Of a stretch of DNA of 64,000 nt, positions 8,291 to 19,712 are shown one piece after another (within the stretch, counting starts at the first letter, position 1; the number at the start of each line of letters is the position of its first letter). The position numbers and the translations under genes are program-made. Where the stretch lies: assembly GCA_021806645.1 (NCBI GenBank), contig JAJZQX010000002.1, positions 1-64,000 on the forward strand, in the 5' to 3' direction. The notes beneath the pieces were generated by a model that had not been told where the DNA came from, did not search any database, and was given only the letters and a program-made list of their open reading frames with translations. Source of the stretch: Myxococcales bacterium (GTDB lineage: Bacteria > Myxococcota > Myxococcia > Myxococcales > Anaeromyxobacteraceae).

Positions 8291-8692
8291 GGGGCGCATC
8301 AGCGCGGACGGTGAACGCGCTGATGACGGCCACGTACTGGTCGATCGGGCGTCGGATCGTCTAGCAGGAGCAGCAGGGGCTGACGCGCGCTGACTACGGC
8401 GCGGTGCTGATCGGTCGCCTGGCCATGCACTTGACGGCTCGCTTTGGCCGCGGGTTCGGCCGCCGGAACATCTTCCAGATGCGGTCCTTCTACCTCGCCT
8501 ACCGCGAACTTCCGCTTGCAGGGCACTCGCAATTCATGAGGCCTTCGACGGCCGCGAAAGTGCAGACAGCGTCTGCACTTTCTACTGTGATGACCCTCGC
8601 CGGTGGACCGGACCGCCTGCCGGTCTTCCCGCTGCCTTGGTCCCACTACGTGCGCCTCCTTGGCGTTCGCAGCGTCGAGGGCAGGCGGTTCT
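8288..8692 (+). repeat. 405-bp direct repeat, copy 2
   Basis: Exact copy of 5478-5882 by eye. Here it is a fragment of the DUF1016 gene (including the in-frame TAG at 8362-8364) with neither its true 5' end nor its nuclease core. It joins the abiEii stop codon on the left and CapD fragment D on the right; the right join shares the short GGTTCT overlap with copy 1. Confidence 0.95.
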
Positions 8693-9092
8693 CCACCGAC
8701 AAGGCGGTCAACCCCACCTCGGTGATGGGCGCCACCAAGCGGGTGGCCGAGATCTACGTGCAGTCGCTGTCGCAGCGGTCCAGGACCCGCTTCGTCACCG
8801 TCCGCTTCGGCAACGTGCTCGGCTCGGCCGGGAGCGTCATTCCCATCTTCAAGGAGCAGATCGCCGCCGGCGGGCCGGTCACGGTCACCCACCCGGAGAT
8901 GAAGCGGTACTTCATGACCATCCCGGAGGCGAGCCAGCTGGTGCTGCAGGCCGGCACCATCGTCCCTACGAGTGGGACCGAGTGGAGAAGGGGCTGGTGC
9001 GGCTGCGAGGGCTCGCGGGGGAGACGGGGGACATGGTGCGCGGCGGGCTGAGGGAGCTGGTGCCGGAGTACCGGCCGGACGCGGGGTCCTGA
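8691..9092 (+). pseudogene. CapD/WbpM 3'-end remnant, fragment D
   Basis: The longest N-terminal stretch of the remnants: [49 protein letters not shown], then [20 protein letters not shown] and VLQAGTI. STDKA and [12 protein letters not shown] are the diagnostic active-site-side motif of CapD/WbpM/FlaA1 dehydratases. It then joins [11 protein letters not shown] in another frame and ends [12 protein letters not shown] with TGA 9090-9092. The tail is more diverged than in A-C ([13 protein letters not shown]). It has no start codon. The 40 bases after its stop match those after fragment A. Confidence 0.85.
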
Positions 9093-9212
9093 GGGTGAGT
9101 TCACGCTGACGTGACCGCGCGGGACTCGGGCCCACGGTCACCCAGTTCTGGCCTGGGCGAAGCGCTCCCCAGGACTATCCCCGAGGCCGGGACACTCCGG
9201 ACCCATCCGAGT

Positions 9213-9611
9213 TCACCGCCGCGCGCCTGCGAGCTGCTGGATCCGCTGGTGGGAGACCCCGAGCAGCTCGGCGGCATCGCGAACCGACATCCCGAGCTTG
9301 CGGGTGAGCACGCTGGCGGCGGAGGCCGTGGCCTTCATGGCCTTGGCCTGGACCTGGTCGAGCTGGGCGCGAGACGAGGCGACCTTGCGGACCACGGCGC
9401 TGGTCCGGGCTGGGAGGCGGATATCGTCCACCAGCTCGGCGCGGGCAGCGGCCGCTTCATCGATGAAGAGCGCAAGCGCCTCGCGAATTCGCCTCCGACC
9501 CTCGGCCAGGCTGCGGCCCTGGGTCAGGCACCCCTGAACCTCGGGCACGGTGACGATCCACCAACCCGACGGGTCCTTCTCGAAGCGGACAGTGTAGCTC
9601 CTGGTCTTCAT
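9213..9611 (-). CDS. HicB-type antitoxin with C-terminal helix-turn-helix
   Basis: 132 residues. The N-terminal HicB fold reads YTVRFEKDPSGWWIVTVPEVQGCLTQGRSLAEGRRRIREALAL in sequence; a C-terminal Arc/XRE-like HTH is present in VRDAAELLGVSHQRIQQLAG. The start at 9611 is well supported by AGGAGG eight bases upstream. HicB proteins neutralise HicA mRNA interferases and repress their promoter. No HicA gene is present: only an 18-codon open stretch without a start (…KDWLKKIIREGK) lies immediately upstream, possibly a remnant of the toxin. This is therefore an orphan or a HicB-like regulator. Confidence 0.75.
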   Translation of the reverse strand: MKTRSYTVRFEKDPSGWWIVTVPEVQGCLTQGRSLAEGRRRIREALALFIDEAAAARAELVDDIRLPARTSAVVRKVASSRAQLDQVQAKAMKATASAASVLTRKLGMSVRDAAELLGVSHQRIQQLAGARR

Positions 9612-9681
9612 GTTGTGCCTCCTACTTCCCTTCCCGGATGATCTTCTTGAGCCAGTCCTTGCCCAGGCAGGGTTCACCGAA

Positions 9682-9724
9682 AGGCTATTCCGGCCCGGCC
9701 AATCTGTCAAGGCGGTTAGACAGA
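9682..9724 (-). promoter_or_regulatory. Sigma-70-like promoter and inverted repeat before hicB
   Basis: On the minus strand TTGACA (9705-9710) is followed after 17 bases by TAGCCT (9682-9687). The -35 box is covered by the left arm of an inverted repeat, TCTGTC (9703-9708) and GACAGA (9719-9724), separated by 10 bases. The repeat lies between the divergent hicB and ImmA/IrrE genes and could be an operator for either HTH protein. Confidence 0.5.
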
Positions 9725-9764
9725 TCGAAGGAGGCGGATCGCCGAGGCGCGCAAGGTTGCTCAG

Positions 9765-10601
9765 TTGAGCCAGGCCGAGCTGGCGACCGCCGTGAAGCTG
9801 CTTGTCGAAATGGGCCTCCTGGTGCCGCCCCTGGCACCGCAGCCGACCACCGTCGACTCGGTGGAGACCGCTGAATTGGCGGCCCGCAACCTGCGACTTC
9901 ATCTGGGGCTCTCGCCCGGGCCCGTCTGGGACCTCCTCACCGTAGCCGAGCGGCTCGGCTGCTACGCCTTCAGCCTTGATCTCAGGGACGACTCGCTGGA
10001 CGGGGCCTACTTGCGCCTGGAGGCCGGCGGAGTCGCCGTGGTCAACGGCTCCATGCGACCCGGCCGCCGGCGGTTCACGTTGGCCCATGAGCTTGGCCAC
10101 CATCTTTTCGCGGATGACTTCTCGGATGAGTGGATCGTGGGGGCTGATGGGGACGGGCGCGAGCGACTCATCAACGCGTTCGTGATCCACTTCCTGATGC
10201 CTCGGGAGGCCTGTCTCTCCAGGTGGCAAGAACTCGAAGGCCGGCGTGAGCCGCGCTCCGCGGCGCTCGCGCTCGGGGCAGAGTTCGGCGTGAGCTGGAC
10301 CGCGGTGCTGGGCCACCTGCGCAACCTCGACCTCGTGGACATCCGCGCCCACGAGCGACTGAGCGCGGACCGCCCCACCAAGGCCGACTATCTGGAGGGT
10401 GGGGTGACCATGCGGGAAGAGTTGACGCCCCCGGCCGTGCCGCCCAAGTACGCCCAGGCGGTCATCCGGGCGTTCAAGGGCCACAAGCTCAGCCGCGGCC
10501 GGACGCTCGACCTGCTCCACGGCGCCGCAACGGCCCAGGATCTTCCACGGGAAGACCGGGTCCCGGTTGAATCGATGCGAGCACAGTTCGATCTCGACTG
10601 A
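9765..10601 (+). CDS. ImmA/IrrE-family metallo-endopeptidase
   Basis: 278 residues from TTG 9765. The zinc-peptidase motif is FTLAHELGHHLF (HExxH), followed by the family pattern NAFVIHFLMPREA and a C-terminal helical domain. Members cleave repressors and control mobile elements or toxin-antitoxin genes. Relatives usually start with an XRE HTH domain. Here only RIAEARKVAQLSQAELATAV remains, then the sequence switches to KLLVEMGLLVPP, so the HTH core seems deleted. The start is unclear: an AAGGAGG box at 9728-9734 precedes no ATG, GTG or TTG until 9765, and only an in-frame ATC occurs at 9738. An in-frame TAG at 9717 closes the frame upstream. Confidence 0.8.
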   Translation: MSQAELATAVKLLVEMGLLVPPLAPQPTTVDSVETAELAARNLRLHLGLSPGPVWDLLTVAERLGCYAFSLDLRDDSLDGAYLRLEAGGVAVVNGSMRPGRRRFTLAHELGHHLFADDFSDEWIVGADGDGRERLINAFVIHFLMPREACLSRWQELEGRREPRSAALALGAEFGVSWTAVLGHLRNLDLVDIRAHERLSADRPTKADYLEGGVTMREELTPPAVPPKYAQAVIRAFKGHKLSRGRTLDLLHGAATAQDLPREDRVPVESMRAQFDLD

Positions 10602-10603
10602 CG

Positions 10604-10666
10604 ATGGCGGTGCTCGTCTTCGACAGTGCGCCGCTGAGCGCTGTGCTCCGGAGAAGCTCGAAGTAG
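10604..10666 (+). pseudogene. PIN-like protein N-terminal stub downstream of the ImmA/IrrE gene
   Basis: ATG 10604, two bases after the peptidase stop, opens MAVLVFDSAPLSAVLRRSSK and then TAG. The opening LVFDxxPLS is typical of PIN-like nuclease domains, which often follow ImmA/IrrE-XRE genes. Only 20 residues survive, so the putative effector of this pair is lost. The sequence then runs without any gene to the antitoxin stop at 10684. Confidence 0.5.
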
Positions 10667-10683
10667 CAGCGACCAGGTGGCGG

Positions 10684-10998
10684 CTAGACGCCGCGCAGCT
10701 TGACCGACCGGCCGTCAAACCGGGCGACGATCTCCAGTTCGCCGCCCAGTGCTTCGATGTAGCGGCGCAGCGTCGAGAGCAAGTGGTCATCCCTGCGCTC
10801 GACGCGGGACAACTCGGACTGGTCGATGTCCGTCGCCCTTGCAACGTCCTCCTGGGTCAGGCCGGTGAGCTGGCGCAGCTCGCGGAGGTTCATCTCGAGA
10901 ATCTCCGCCTCGACGGCCTTGTCGATCTCGGCGATTTCCCCCGAGGTGAAATACTTGGCATCCAGTTCCTTCAACGTCTTCGTCCGAACCCTCGTCAT
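10684..10998 (-). CDS. XRE-family antitoxin (HigA-like)
   Basis: 104 residues from ATG 10998 (TTG 11004 is also possible). The central HTH reads LRQLTGLTQEDVARATDIDQSELSRVERR in sequence, followed by LLSTLRRYIEALGGELE, the usual HigA/XRE tail. The gene lies 67 bases behind the Gp49/HigB-like toxin, the toxin-first order normal for higBA. The protein is about half identical by eye to the antitoxin at 25324-25629, sharing STLRRY.ALGGELE and the K/R-GV end. It probably neutralises the toxin and represses the operon at the inverted repeat 11453-11474. Confidence 0.85.
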   Translation of the reverse strand: MTRVRTKTLKELDAKYFTSGEIAEIDKAVEAEILEMNLRELRQLTGLTQEDVARATDIDQSELSRVERRDDHLLSTLRRYIEALGGELEIVARFDGRSVKLRGV

Positions 10999-11065
10999 GT
11001 GCAATTGCCCGTCGCGCGTCGGCTACGGCGAGCCCTCCGTCCCGGTGGTGCTCGGGCGGTTGGAG

Positions 11066-11422
11066 TCACTTCGAGTCATCCTCTTCGATGTCCCTCAAGT
11101 GCTGCTCCCAGATGGCCTCGGCCACCGGGATGATGCGATCGTACATCGCCTTGTCGGCTCCCTTGTCGCCGCCGGTGAGCAGGACGGCCTCTCGTCGCGG
11201 GTCGAAGGCGTAGATGGGCCGCAAGGGGCTGTTGCCCTGTTTCGGACGAAGCTCCCGAAGCGCGTAGCGGGAGCCCTTGATGGCGCAGCTATGCGGATAT
11301 GCCAACAGCAGGCCCAACTCCTTGAGAAGGTGGATCGAGTGACGCACCTCCTTTTGCTCGCGGTGGGTCAGGCTGGACATCCACCCGTCGAACTCCTCTG
11401 TCACGATGACTGTAGCGGCCAT
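11066..11422 (-). CDS. HigB / phage Gp49-like toxin (RelE superfamily, DUF891)
   Basis: 118 residues from ATG 11422. Conserved DUF891 features are WMSSLTHREQKEVRHSIHLLKELG, IKGSRYALRELRP, PLRPIYAFDPRREAVLLTGGDK and the tail YDRIIPVAEAIWEQHL. Such toxins are ribosome-dependent mRNA interferases. A TTGACA promoter with an overlapping palindrome lies just upstream (11453-11481). The pair with the downstream XRE antitoxin looks intact, in contrast to most neighbouring modules. Confidence 0.85.
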   Translation of the reverse strand: MAATVIVTEEFDGWMSSLTHREQKEVRHSIHLLKELGLLLAYPHSCAIKGSRYALRELRPKQGNSPLRPIYAFDPRREAVLLTGGDKGADKAMYDRIIPVAEAIWEQHLRDIEEDDSK

Positions 11423-11452
11423 GAACGTTTCCGCTTCGGCCCACCGCGTACC

Positions 11453-11481
11453 CTTATGACATGTACCACATAAGTTGTCAA
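11453..11481 (-). promoter_or_regulatory. Promoter and operator of the first HigBA-like pair
   Basis: On the minus strand TTGACA (11476-11481), a 17-base spacer and CATAAG (11453-11458). The arms CTTATG (11453-11458) and CATAAG (11469-11474) form an inverted repeat around the palindrome ACATGT, so a bound dimer would cover the -10 and spacer. This is typical placement for toxin-antitoxin autoregulation. Confidence 0.55.
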
Positions 11482-11525
11482 GCATGTGGACGGTGTCGCC
11501 CCACCCGCCTCGAGTGCCACGGGAT

Positions 11526-11590
11526 TGCCACAAGGCTCAACAAGCGCGCACTGGAGGAGGAGGAGCAACGCCCAACCGCTGGCGAAGGCT
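11526..11590 (+). pseudogene. Remnant of a second S8 subtilase gene
   Basis: Reads TRLNKRALEEEEQRPTAGEGSG, matching HKRLNKRALDEEEERPATGSDG of the subtilase at 1457-4021, with DNA similarity over about 65 bases and several substitutions. It is therefore a diverged homologue, not a recent copy. Both flanks are unrelated to the subtilase. Confidence 0.65.
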
Positions 11591-11996
11591 CCGGCGCCTC
11601 CTCCAGCTCAAGACCGTGGACAGCGGCGGAAACGTGTTCGTCACCGTGCCGGACGACGACCTCGTCTTTGGGCGTCGGCTCGAACCAGTCCCTGGCATCT
11701 GGTGCACCGGGCTCGTCCAGACCTGGCTGGCTCTGTCCCGCGCCGGCGACCGAGGGGTCGAGGCCGCCGACCATCTCCTGCAGCAGCGGTGGAAGCCGGA
11801 GTGGGAGCAGCGTCCGTGACCGCGCCGGCCGTCGCCTACGACATCTACTACTCGGTCCGGAACTTCGAGGGCGGACCGGAGGCGCTGGCGGTGGCATGCC
11901 GCCCACTGCTCGGCGACCCGGTGGTCGAATGGGGGTTGAGATGCATTGCGGGGAAGTTCGGCTCGCGCGAGGACTTCGGGCCGGAGACGGTGCGCC
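11591..11996 (+). pseudogene. Remnant of a second AbiE-like operon (abiEi' and abiEii')
   Basis: The first frame (11591-11819) reads NVFVTVPDDDLVFGRRLEP and VQTWLALSRAGDRGVEAADHLLQQRW, resembling the C-terminal part of AbiEi-like antitoxins. A GTGA overlap at 11816 leads into a second frame that begins MTAPAVAYDIYYSVRNFEGG and ends ARPLL-like CRPLLGDPVVEWGLRCIAGKFGS, resembling the C-terminus of AbiEii-like nucleotidyltransferases. Both genes lack their main domains. The second frame runs directly into CapD fragment E, so this is another cargo end touching a CapD remnant. Family assignment rests on short motifs and the operon layout. Confidence 0.5.
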
Positions 11997-12027
11997 GGTT
12001 CCGGCCCTACGAGTGGGACCGGGTGGA
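11996..12027 (+). pseudogene. CapD/WbpM 3'-end remnant, fragment E
   Basis: 32 bases encoding [10 protein letters not shown], identical to the corresponding piece of fragments A and B. Nothing else of the gene follows; the sequence leaves the homology at the point where fragments continue with EKRLARLLG. Fragment F (17527-17589) holds the more distal part, so E and F may be the two ends of one remnant split by the IS/SNF2 segment. Confidence 0.7.
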
Positions 12028-12188
12028 CGGCCCGCTTCGGCCACGGGGCAGGGATGATTGGCGGCGGTAGCCGCCCGGACTGAAGGGCTCTTGGAAGTCC
12101 AGACGTTTGGACTGGCGCCGGACCCTGCGCAGCCGCGAGCACAAGCACAAATTCGCACGCCCATCTCCACTCGGGGTACGAAACAGAT

Positions 12189-12219
12189 GCGGCGGGCGAT
12201 CCTGGTGATCGCCCGCCGC
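12189..12219. other. Perfect 13-bp stem-loop left of the IS
   Basis: GCGGCGGGCGATC (12189-12201) pairs with GATCGCCCGCCGC (12207-12219) around the loop CTGGT. No T-run follows on either strand, so it is not a standard intrinsic terminator. It lies 15 bases outside the left inverted repeat of the IS. It could reduce transcription into the IS or be part of an older element. The rest of 12028-12234 shows no gene. Confidence 0.5.
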
Positions 12220-12234
12220 GGTTCGGCTTGTCGT

Positions 12235-13191
12235 CGGGTAGGAGCCCGGCGGATGCCAACGACCCGGGGATCATACGAGAGGAGATCGATGAGGGGAAGA
12301 GCGGTGAGGAGGATGGCGGGGCTCCTGGCGGCGCGGCTGCCGGAGCTGGGGCTGGAGGAGGTGCCCGGCCCGAGGGCGCGGGAGGGGCGCTGGAGCCTGG
12401 CGCAGATCCTCCAGGCGACGCTGCTGGGCCTCATGGCCGGGTGCCGGAGCCTCTCGGAGTCCGAGGACCTGAGCGCGTCGCTGGCGCTGACGATGCGGCG
12501 GGGCGCTCTCGGAGGCCAACGCCAAAGCCGTGGTGGACGCGGGCAAGGACTACCTCTTCGCGCTCAAGGGCGAGCAGCGGACCATGTTCAAGCTGGCCAC
12601 CGAACATATCGCCTTCGAGAAGGTCCTCGCCAGGACCGAGGACGTCCTCGACAACGAGACCACCGTGGTGCGCTCGCTCAAGCTGCTGGCGGTCGATCCG
12701 ACCTGGAGCTACGGCGACGGCAAGGGGCCGGGCGAGTCGGTCTGGCCGCACGCCAGGGCGTTCCTCTCCGTCGAGTACGTGAAGGTCCACCGCCGCGAAG
12801 TGGTCGAGCAGGACGAGCGGCTATTCGTCACGAGCTACGACCCGGCGCGGCTCACGGACGAGCAGTGGCTGTTGCTGGCGCGCAGCCACTGGGGCGTGGA
12901 GAACAACAATCACCACACTCTCGACACCGCCTTCGCCGAGGACGACCGGCCGTGGATCGAGGCCGACCCGCAGGGCATGCTCGCCGTGCTCATCCTGCGC
13001 CGCATAGCCTACACGCTGCTGGCGCTCTACCGCTCGGTGACGCTCCGCTCGGACGAGGGGCGCGCCACCCGCTGGAAATCACTGCTCCAGTCGGTGCGCG
13101 ACCTGCTCGTCGCCGCCACCGAAGACCAGCTTGCTGGCCTCCGCCAGCGGCAGGCCGCCGCGACACGCTGAAATCGCCGGGCTCCTACCCG
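12235..13191 (+). mobile_element. ISAs1-family insertion sequence, internally deleted
   Basis: Bounded by 17-bp perfect terminal inverted repeats, CGGGTAGGAGCCCGGCG at 12235-12251 and its complement at 13175-13191. The total length is 957 bases, shorter than full ISAs1-type elements (about 1.2-1.3 kb), which agrees with an internal deletion in the transposase. No obvious target duplication flanks it, so one end may have rearranged after insertion. It should not move on its own but could respond to a related transposase. Confidence 0.75.
12289..13171 (+). pseudogene. ISAs1-family transposase, deletion and frameshift
   Basis: The N-terminal part from ATG 12289 (MRGRAVRRMAGLLAARLPEL, WSLAQILQATLLGLMAGCRS) is the DDE_Tnp_1-associated region. 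Near 12510 it joins the C-terminal catalytic part in another frame: NAKAVVDAGKDYLFALKGEQ, then RSHWGVENNNHHTLDTAFAEDDRPW, then AVLILRRIAYTLLALYRS. RxHWxVEN and the D..F.ED pattern are diagnostic for ISAs1/H-repeat transposases. The middle segment with the first catalytic Asp (IDGK-type motif) is missing, so the enzyme is inactive. Confidence 0.8.
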
Positions 13192-13402
13192 CGGCGGGCG
13201 ACATCGAAGGGACCTGGGAAACACTGCCCCGCGACCGGCGCCGGCCGGCCGTAGCCGCCGCGTGCCCCGAGGTCCGGCAGGAACCGCTCCCCGGCCACCC
13301 CGGAGGCGGGCCTAACCTCGGGAACTGCTTGGCCGATCATTCCTGGAGCCGACCAGACCCGGTGGTGCCGCTGTCAGCCTCGGCGGCTAGGTTGCTCCCC
13401 CG

Positions 13403-17497
<4,095 letters not shown>

Positions 17498-17526
17498 CGA
17501 GCGCCGGGCCGGCCAGCCGCCTTCGG

Positions 17527-17589
17527 GGTGCGCGGCGGGCCGCGGGAGCTGGTGCCGGAGTACCGGCCGGGTGGCGGTTCCGAGGGCCA
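17527..17589 (+). pseudogene. CapD/WbpM 3'-end remnant, fragment F
   Basis: Encodes [20 protein letters not shown], the last 20 residues of the CapD-type protein, with the terminal TGA changed (GAGGGCCAG instead of GAGGGCTGA). It starts 29 bases after the SNF2 stop codon and is followed by the 3' end of a dehydrogenase gene on the other strand. It marks the right border of the accessory island. Confidence 0.75.
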
Positions 17590-17638
17590 GTGGCCAAGCC
17601 CTCGACGCAGGACGGCTACAGCGCCACCCCGCTCAACC

Positions 17639-18961
17639 CTAGGCCTTGACCAGCCTGCAGGGTGGCGAGCGGCCCGCGAAGAGCGGCGCAACGAGGTTAC
17701 GGGTGTCCACGGCCAGCTTCACTCCGCCCCAGAGTCCCGGGTGCTTGAATGCATCGTGGGCGGTGGAGACCACCACGGCGTCGTGGGCACCGAAGGCCTC
17801 GGCGGTGCATGGCACCGACTTCAGGCCGAGATCGTACTTCCTGGTCCGGTGCGTCGCCGGGAAGAAGGGATCGCAGTAGTCCACCCGTGCGCCGAGTTCC
17901 TTCAGCAGCTCCAGGATCTCGTACGACGGCGACTCCCGGTCGTCGTCCACGTTGGCCTTGTAGGCCAGCCCCAGCACCAGCACCCGCGACCCCTTGAGCG
18001 ACTTCCCGTCCTCGTTGAGGGCGTGCATCACCTTGTCCACCACGTAGCGAGGCATGCGCGTGTTGATCTCGCCGGCCAGCTCGATGAAGCGGGCCCACTC
18101 GCCGTGCTCGGCCGCCTTCCACGACAGGTAGAACGGGTCGAGCGGGATGCAGTGCCCCCCCAGCCCCGGCCCCGGGTAGAAGGGCATGAAGCCGAACGGC
18201 TTGGTGGCGGCCGCCGCGATCACCTCCCAGATGTCGATGCCCATCCGGTCGAGGATCACCTTCAGCTCGTTGACCAGCGCGATGTTCACGGACCGGAAGA
18301 CGTTCTCCAGCAGCTTGGACGACTCGGCGACACGCGATGACGAGACCGCCACGACCTGGTCGAGCCCGGCGGTGTAGAGGGCCACCGCAGCCTCGGTGGA
18401 GGGCGCATTGACCCCGCCAACCACCTTCGGGATCGAACGAGTGGTGAAGTCCTTGCGGCCCGGGTCCTCGCGCTCCGGGTAGAAGGCCAGCAGGAAGTCC
18501 TCCGGGCAGCGCAGGCCGCTCTTCTGGAGGAGCGGCAGCACCTAGCCGTCGGTGGTGCCCGGGTAGGTGGTGGACTCCAGGATGACCAGCTGCCCGGGCC
18601 GGAGTCGCCTGGCGATCTCCTCGGCGGTCCGGTGGATGTAGGAGTTGTCCGGTTCGCGGTGCGGTCCGAGCGGCGTGGGCACGCAGATGACGACGGCGTC
18701 GCAGTCGCGCAGCCGGTCGAAGTCGGTGGTGGCCTGGAACCGGCCGCTCGCCACGGCCTGCTTCACCCGCTCCGGCCCGATGTGCTTGATTTACGACTCG
18801 CCGCGGCCGATCGCCGCCACCTTCACCGGGTCGAGGTCGAACCCGGTCACCGGGAAGCCGCCCTCGCAGAGGACCAGCGCCAGCGGCAGGCCGACGTACC
18901 CCTGCCCGATGACGCCGACTCGCGCCGTGCGGTCGTTGATCCTGGTCAGCAAGGCGCTCAT
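17639..18961 (-). pseudogene. UDP-glucose/GDP-mannose dehydrogenase-family enzyme with two in-frame stops
   Basis: From ATG 18961 one frame gives the NAD-binding start VGVIGQGYVGLPLALVLCEGG, TAA at 18791-18793, the segment CDAVVICVPTPLGPHREPD, TAG at 18542-18544, then the catalytic and C-terminal domains (FRSVNIALVNELK, PGPGLGGHCIPLDPFYL, GLAYKANVDDDRESPS). The active-site Cys in GGHCIPLD is present. Length and domain order match UDP-N-acetyl-hexosamine/UDP-glucose 6-dehydrogenases such as WecC/TviB, which oxidise nucleotide sugars for capsules. Everything except the two stops is conserved and in frame, so inactivation is recent, or the stops are sequence errors or read through. It lies at the head of the export genes. 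Confidence 0.85.
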
Positions 18962-18997
18962 CGTGCCCCCAAGTGTGTTGCCCGGAGAAACCAGTCT

Positions 18998-19099
18998 AGT
19001 GCCCGATCCGTCTCCAAAGAAGACCAGCGCCTTCAAGCTCTCGCTCGGCTGGAAGCTCGGGCCGAACATCTCGCGGGCCGCGCCGAGACCACTGGCCAT
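18998..19099 (-). other. Possible short gene remnant in the divergent intergenic region
   Basis: The minus strand reads MASGLGAAREMFGPSFQPSE followed by SLKALVFFGDG and continues in frame, without a stop, into the dehydrogenase start region. The pattern FxPxxSLKALVFFGDG looks like a conserved protein segment rather than random translation and might come from a nucleotidyltransferase-type toxin, but I cannot confirm the family. The remaining 18962-19259 shows no other gene and must contain the promoter of the phosphatase-wza-wzc operon; I could not fix its position. Confidence 0.25.
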
Positions 19100-19259
19100 G
19101 ATCTCGTTGTGGCAGCGGTCTGAATAGGATCGAAATACCGTCACATTCTCCGTACCTATGACTCTAACCCCCCAACGGGGAAGAGGCCCTGAAACCCGCC
19201 GTCGTGGCTTGATCTCGCTTCCTTGCTCAAGGTACACAGCACTGCACCCTAGGGGGGTC

Positions 19260-19712
19260 ATGCTCAACCGGATCCTCGTCCTCTGCACAGGCAACATCTG
19301 CCGCAGCCCCATGGCCGAAGCCCTGCTTCGGGCCCGCCTGGCCACCTCGCGCCCATCGCTCGCCGTCTCTTCCGCCGGCCTGGCCGCCCTGGAGGGCCGG
19401 CCGGCCGACCCGCTGGCGGTCGCCCTGCTGGCCGAGCGCGGCCTCGACCTCACCCCCCACCGGGCCCGCCAGCTCACCCCGGAGCTGGTGGCCGCCGCCG
19501 ACCTCATCCTGGTCATGGAGACCGCCCAGCAGCGCCACCTGGAGCTGCTGGCGCCGTCGGCCCGCGGGCGCGTCCACCGGCTCGGCTGCTTCGGCGACTT
19601 CGACGTCCCGGACCCCTACCGGCAGGGCCGGCGCCAGTTCGAGCGGGCCCTCGCCCTGATCGAGAAGGGGCTCGACGGCTTCGAGCGCACCTTCTGGGCT
19701 GGCGCGGCGTGA
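19260..19712 (+). CDS. wzb: Low-molecular-weight protein tyrosine phosphatase (Wzb-like)
   Basis: 150 residues from ATG 19260. The P-loop CTGNICRSPMAEALLR (CxxxxxRS) near the N-terminus and the acid loop VPDPYRQG are the two catalytic elements of the family. In capsule and exopolysaccharide loci this enzyme dephosphorylates the tyrosine autokinase Wzc to allow the polymerisation cycle. It overlaps the export gene by GTGA, and wzc follows it. The symbol is given by role and context; the exact orthology is not proven. Confidence 0.85.
   Translation: MLNRILVLCTGNICRSPMAEALLRARLATSRPSLAVSSAGLAALEGRPADPLAVALLAERGLDLTPHRARQLTPELVAAADLILVMETAQQRHLELLAPSARGRVHRLGCFGDFDVPDPYRQGRRQFERALALIEKGLDGFERTFWAGAA

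Noticed and set aside
9612-9695. A hicA toxin gene upstream of hicB
   Set aside because: Only 18 in-frame codons without a start codon precede hicB, with a stop just upstream. At most a remnant.
12189-12219. Rho-independent terminator
   Set aside because: The stem is perfect but no T-run follows on either strand, so it was listed only as a stem-loop.
13175-13220. Target-site duplication of the IS
   Set aside because: The bases just outside the two inverted repeats do not match; the similarity of CCCGCCGCGG and CCGCGGCGGG is an inverted, not direct, resemblance.
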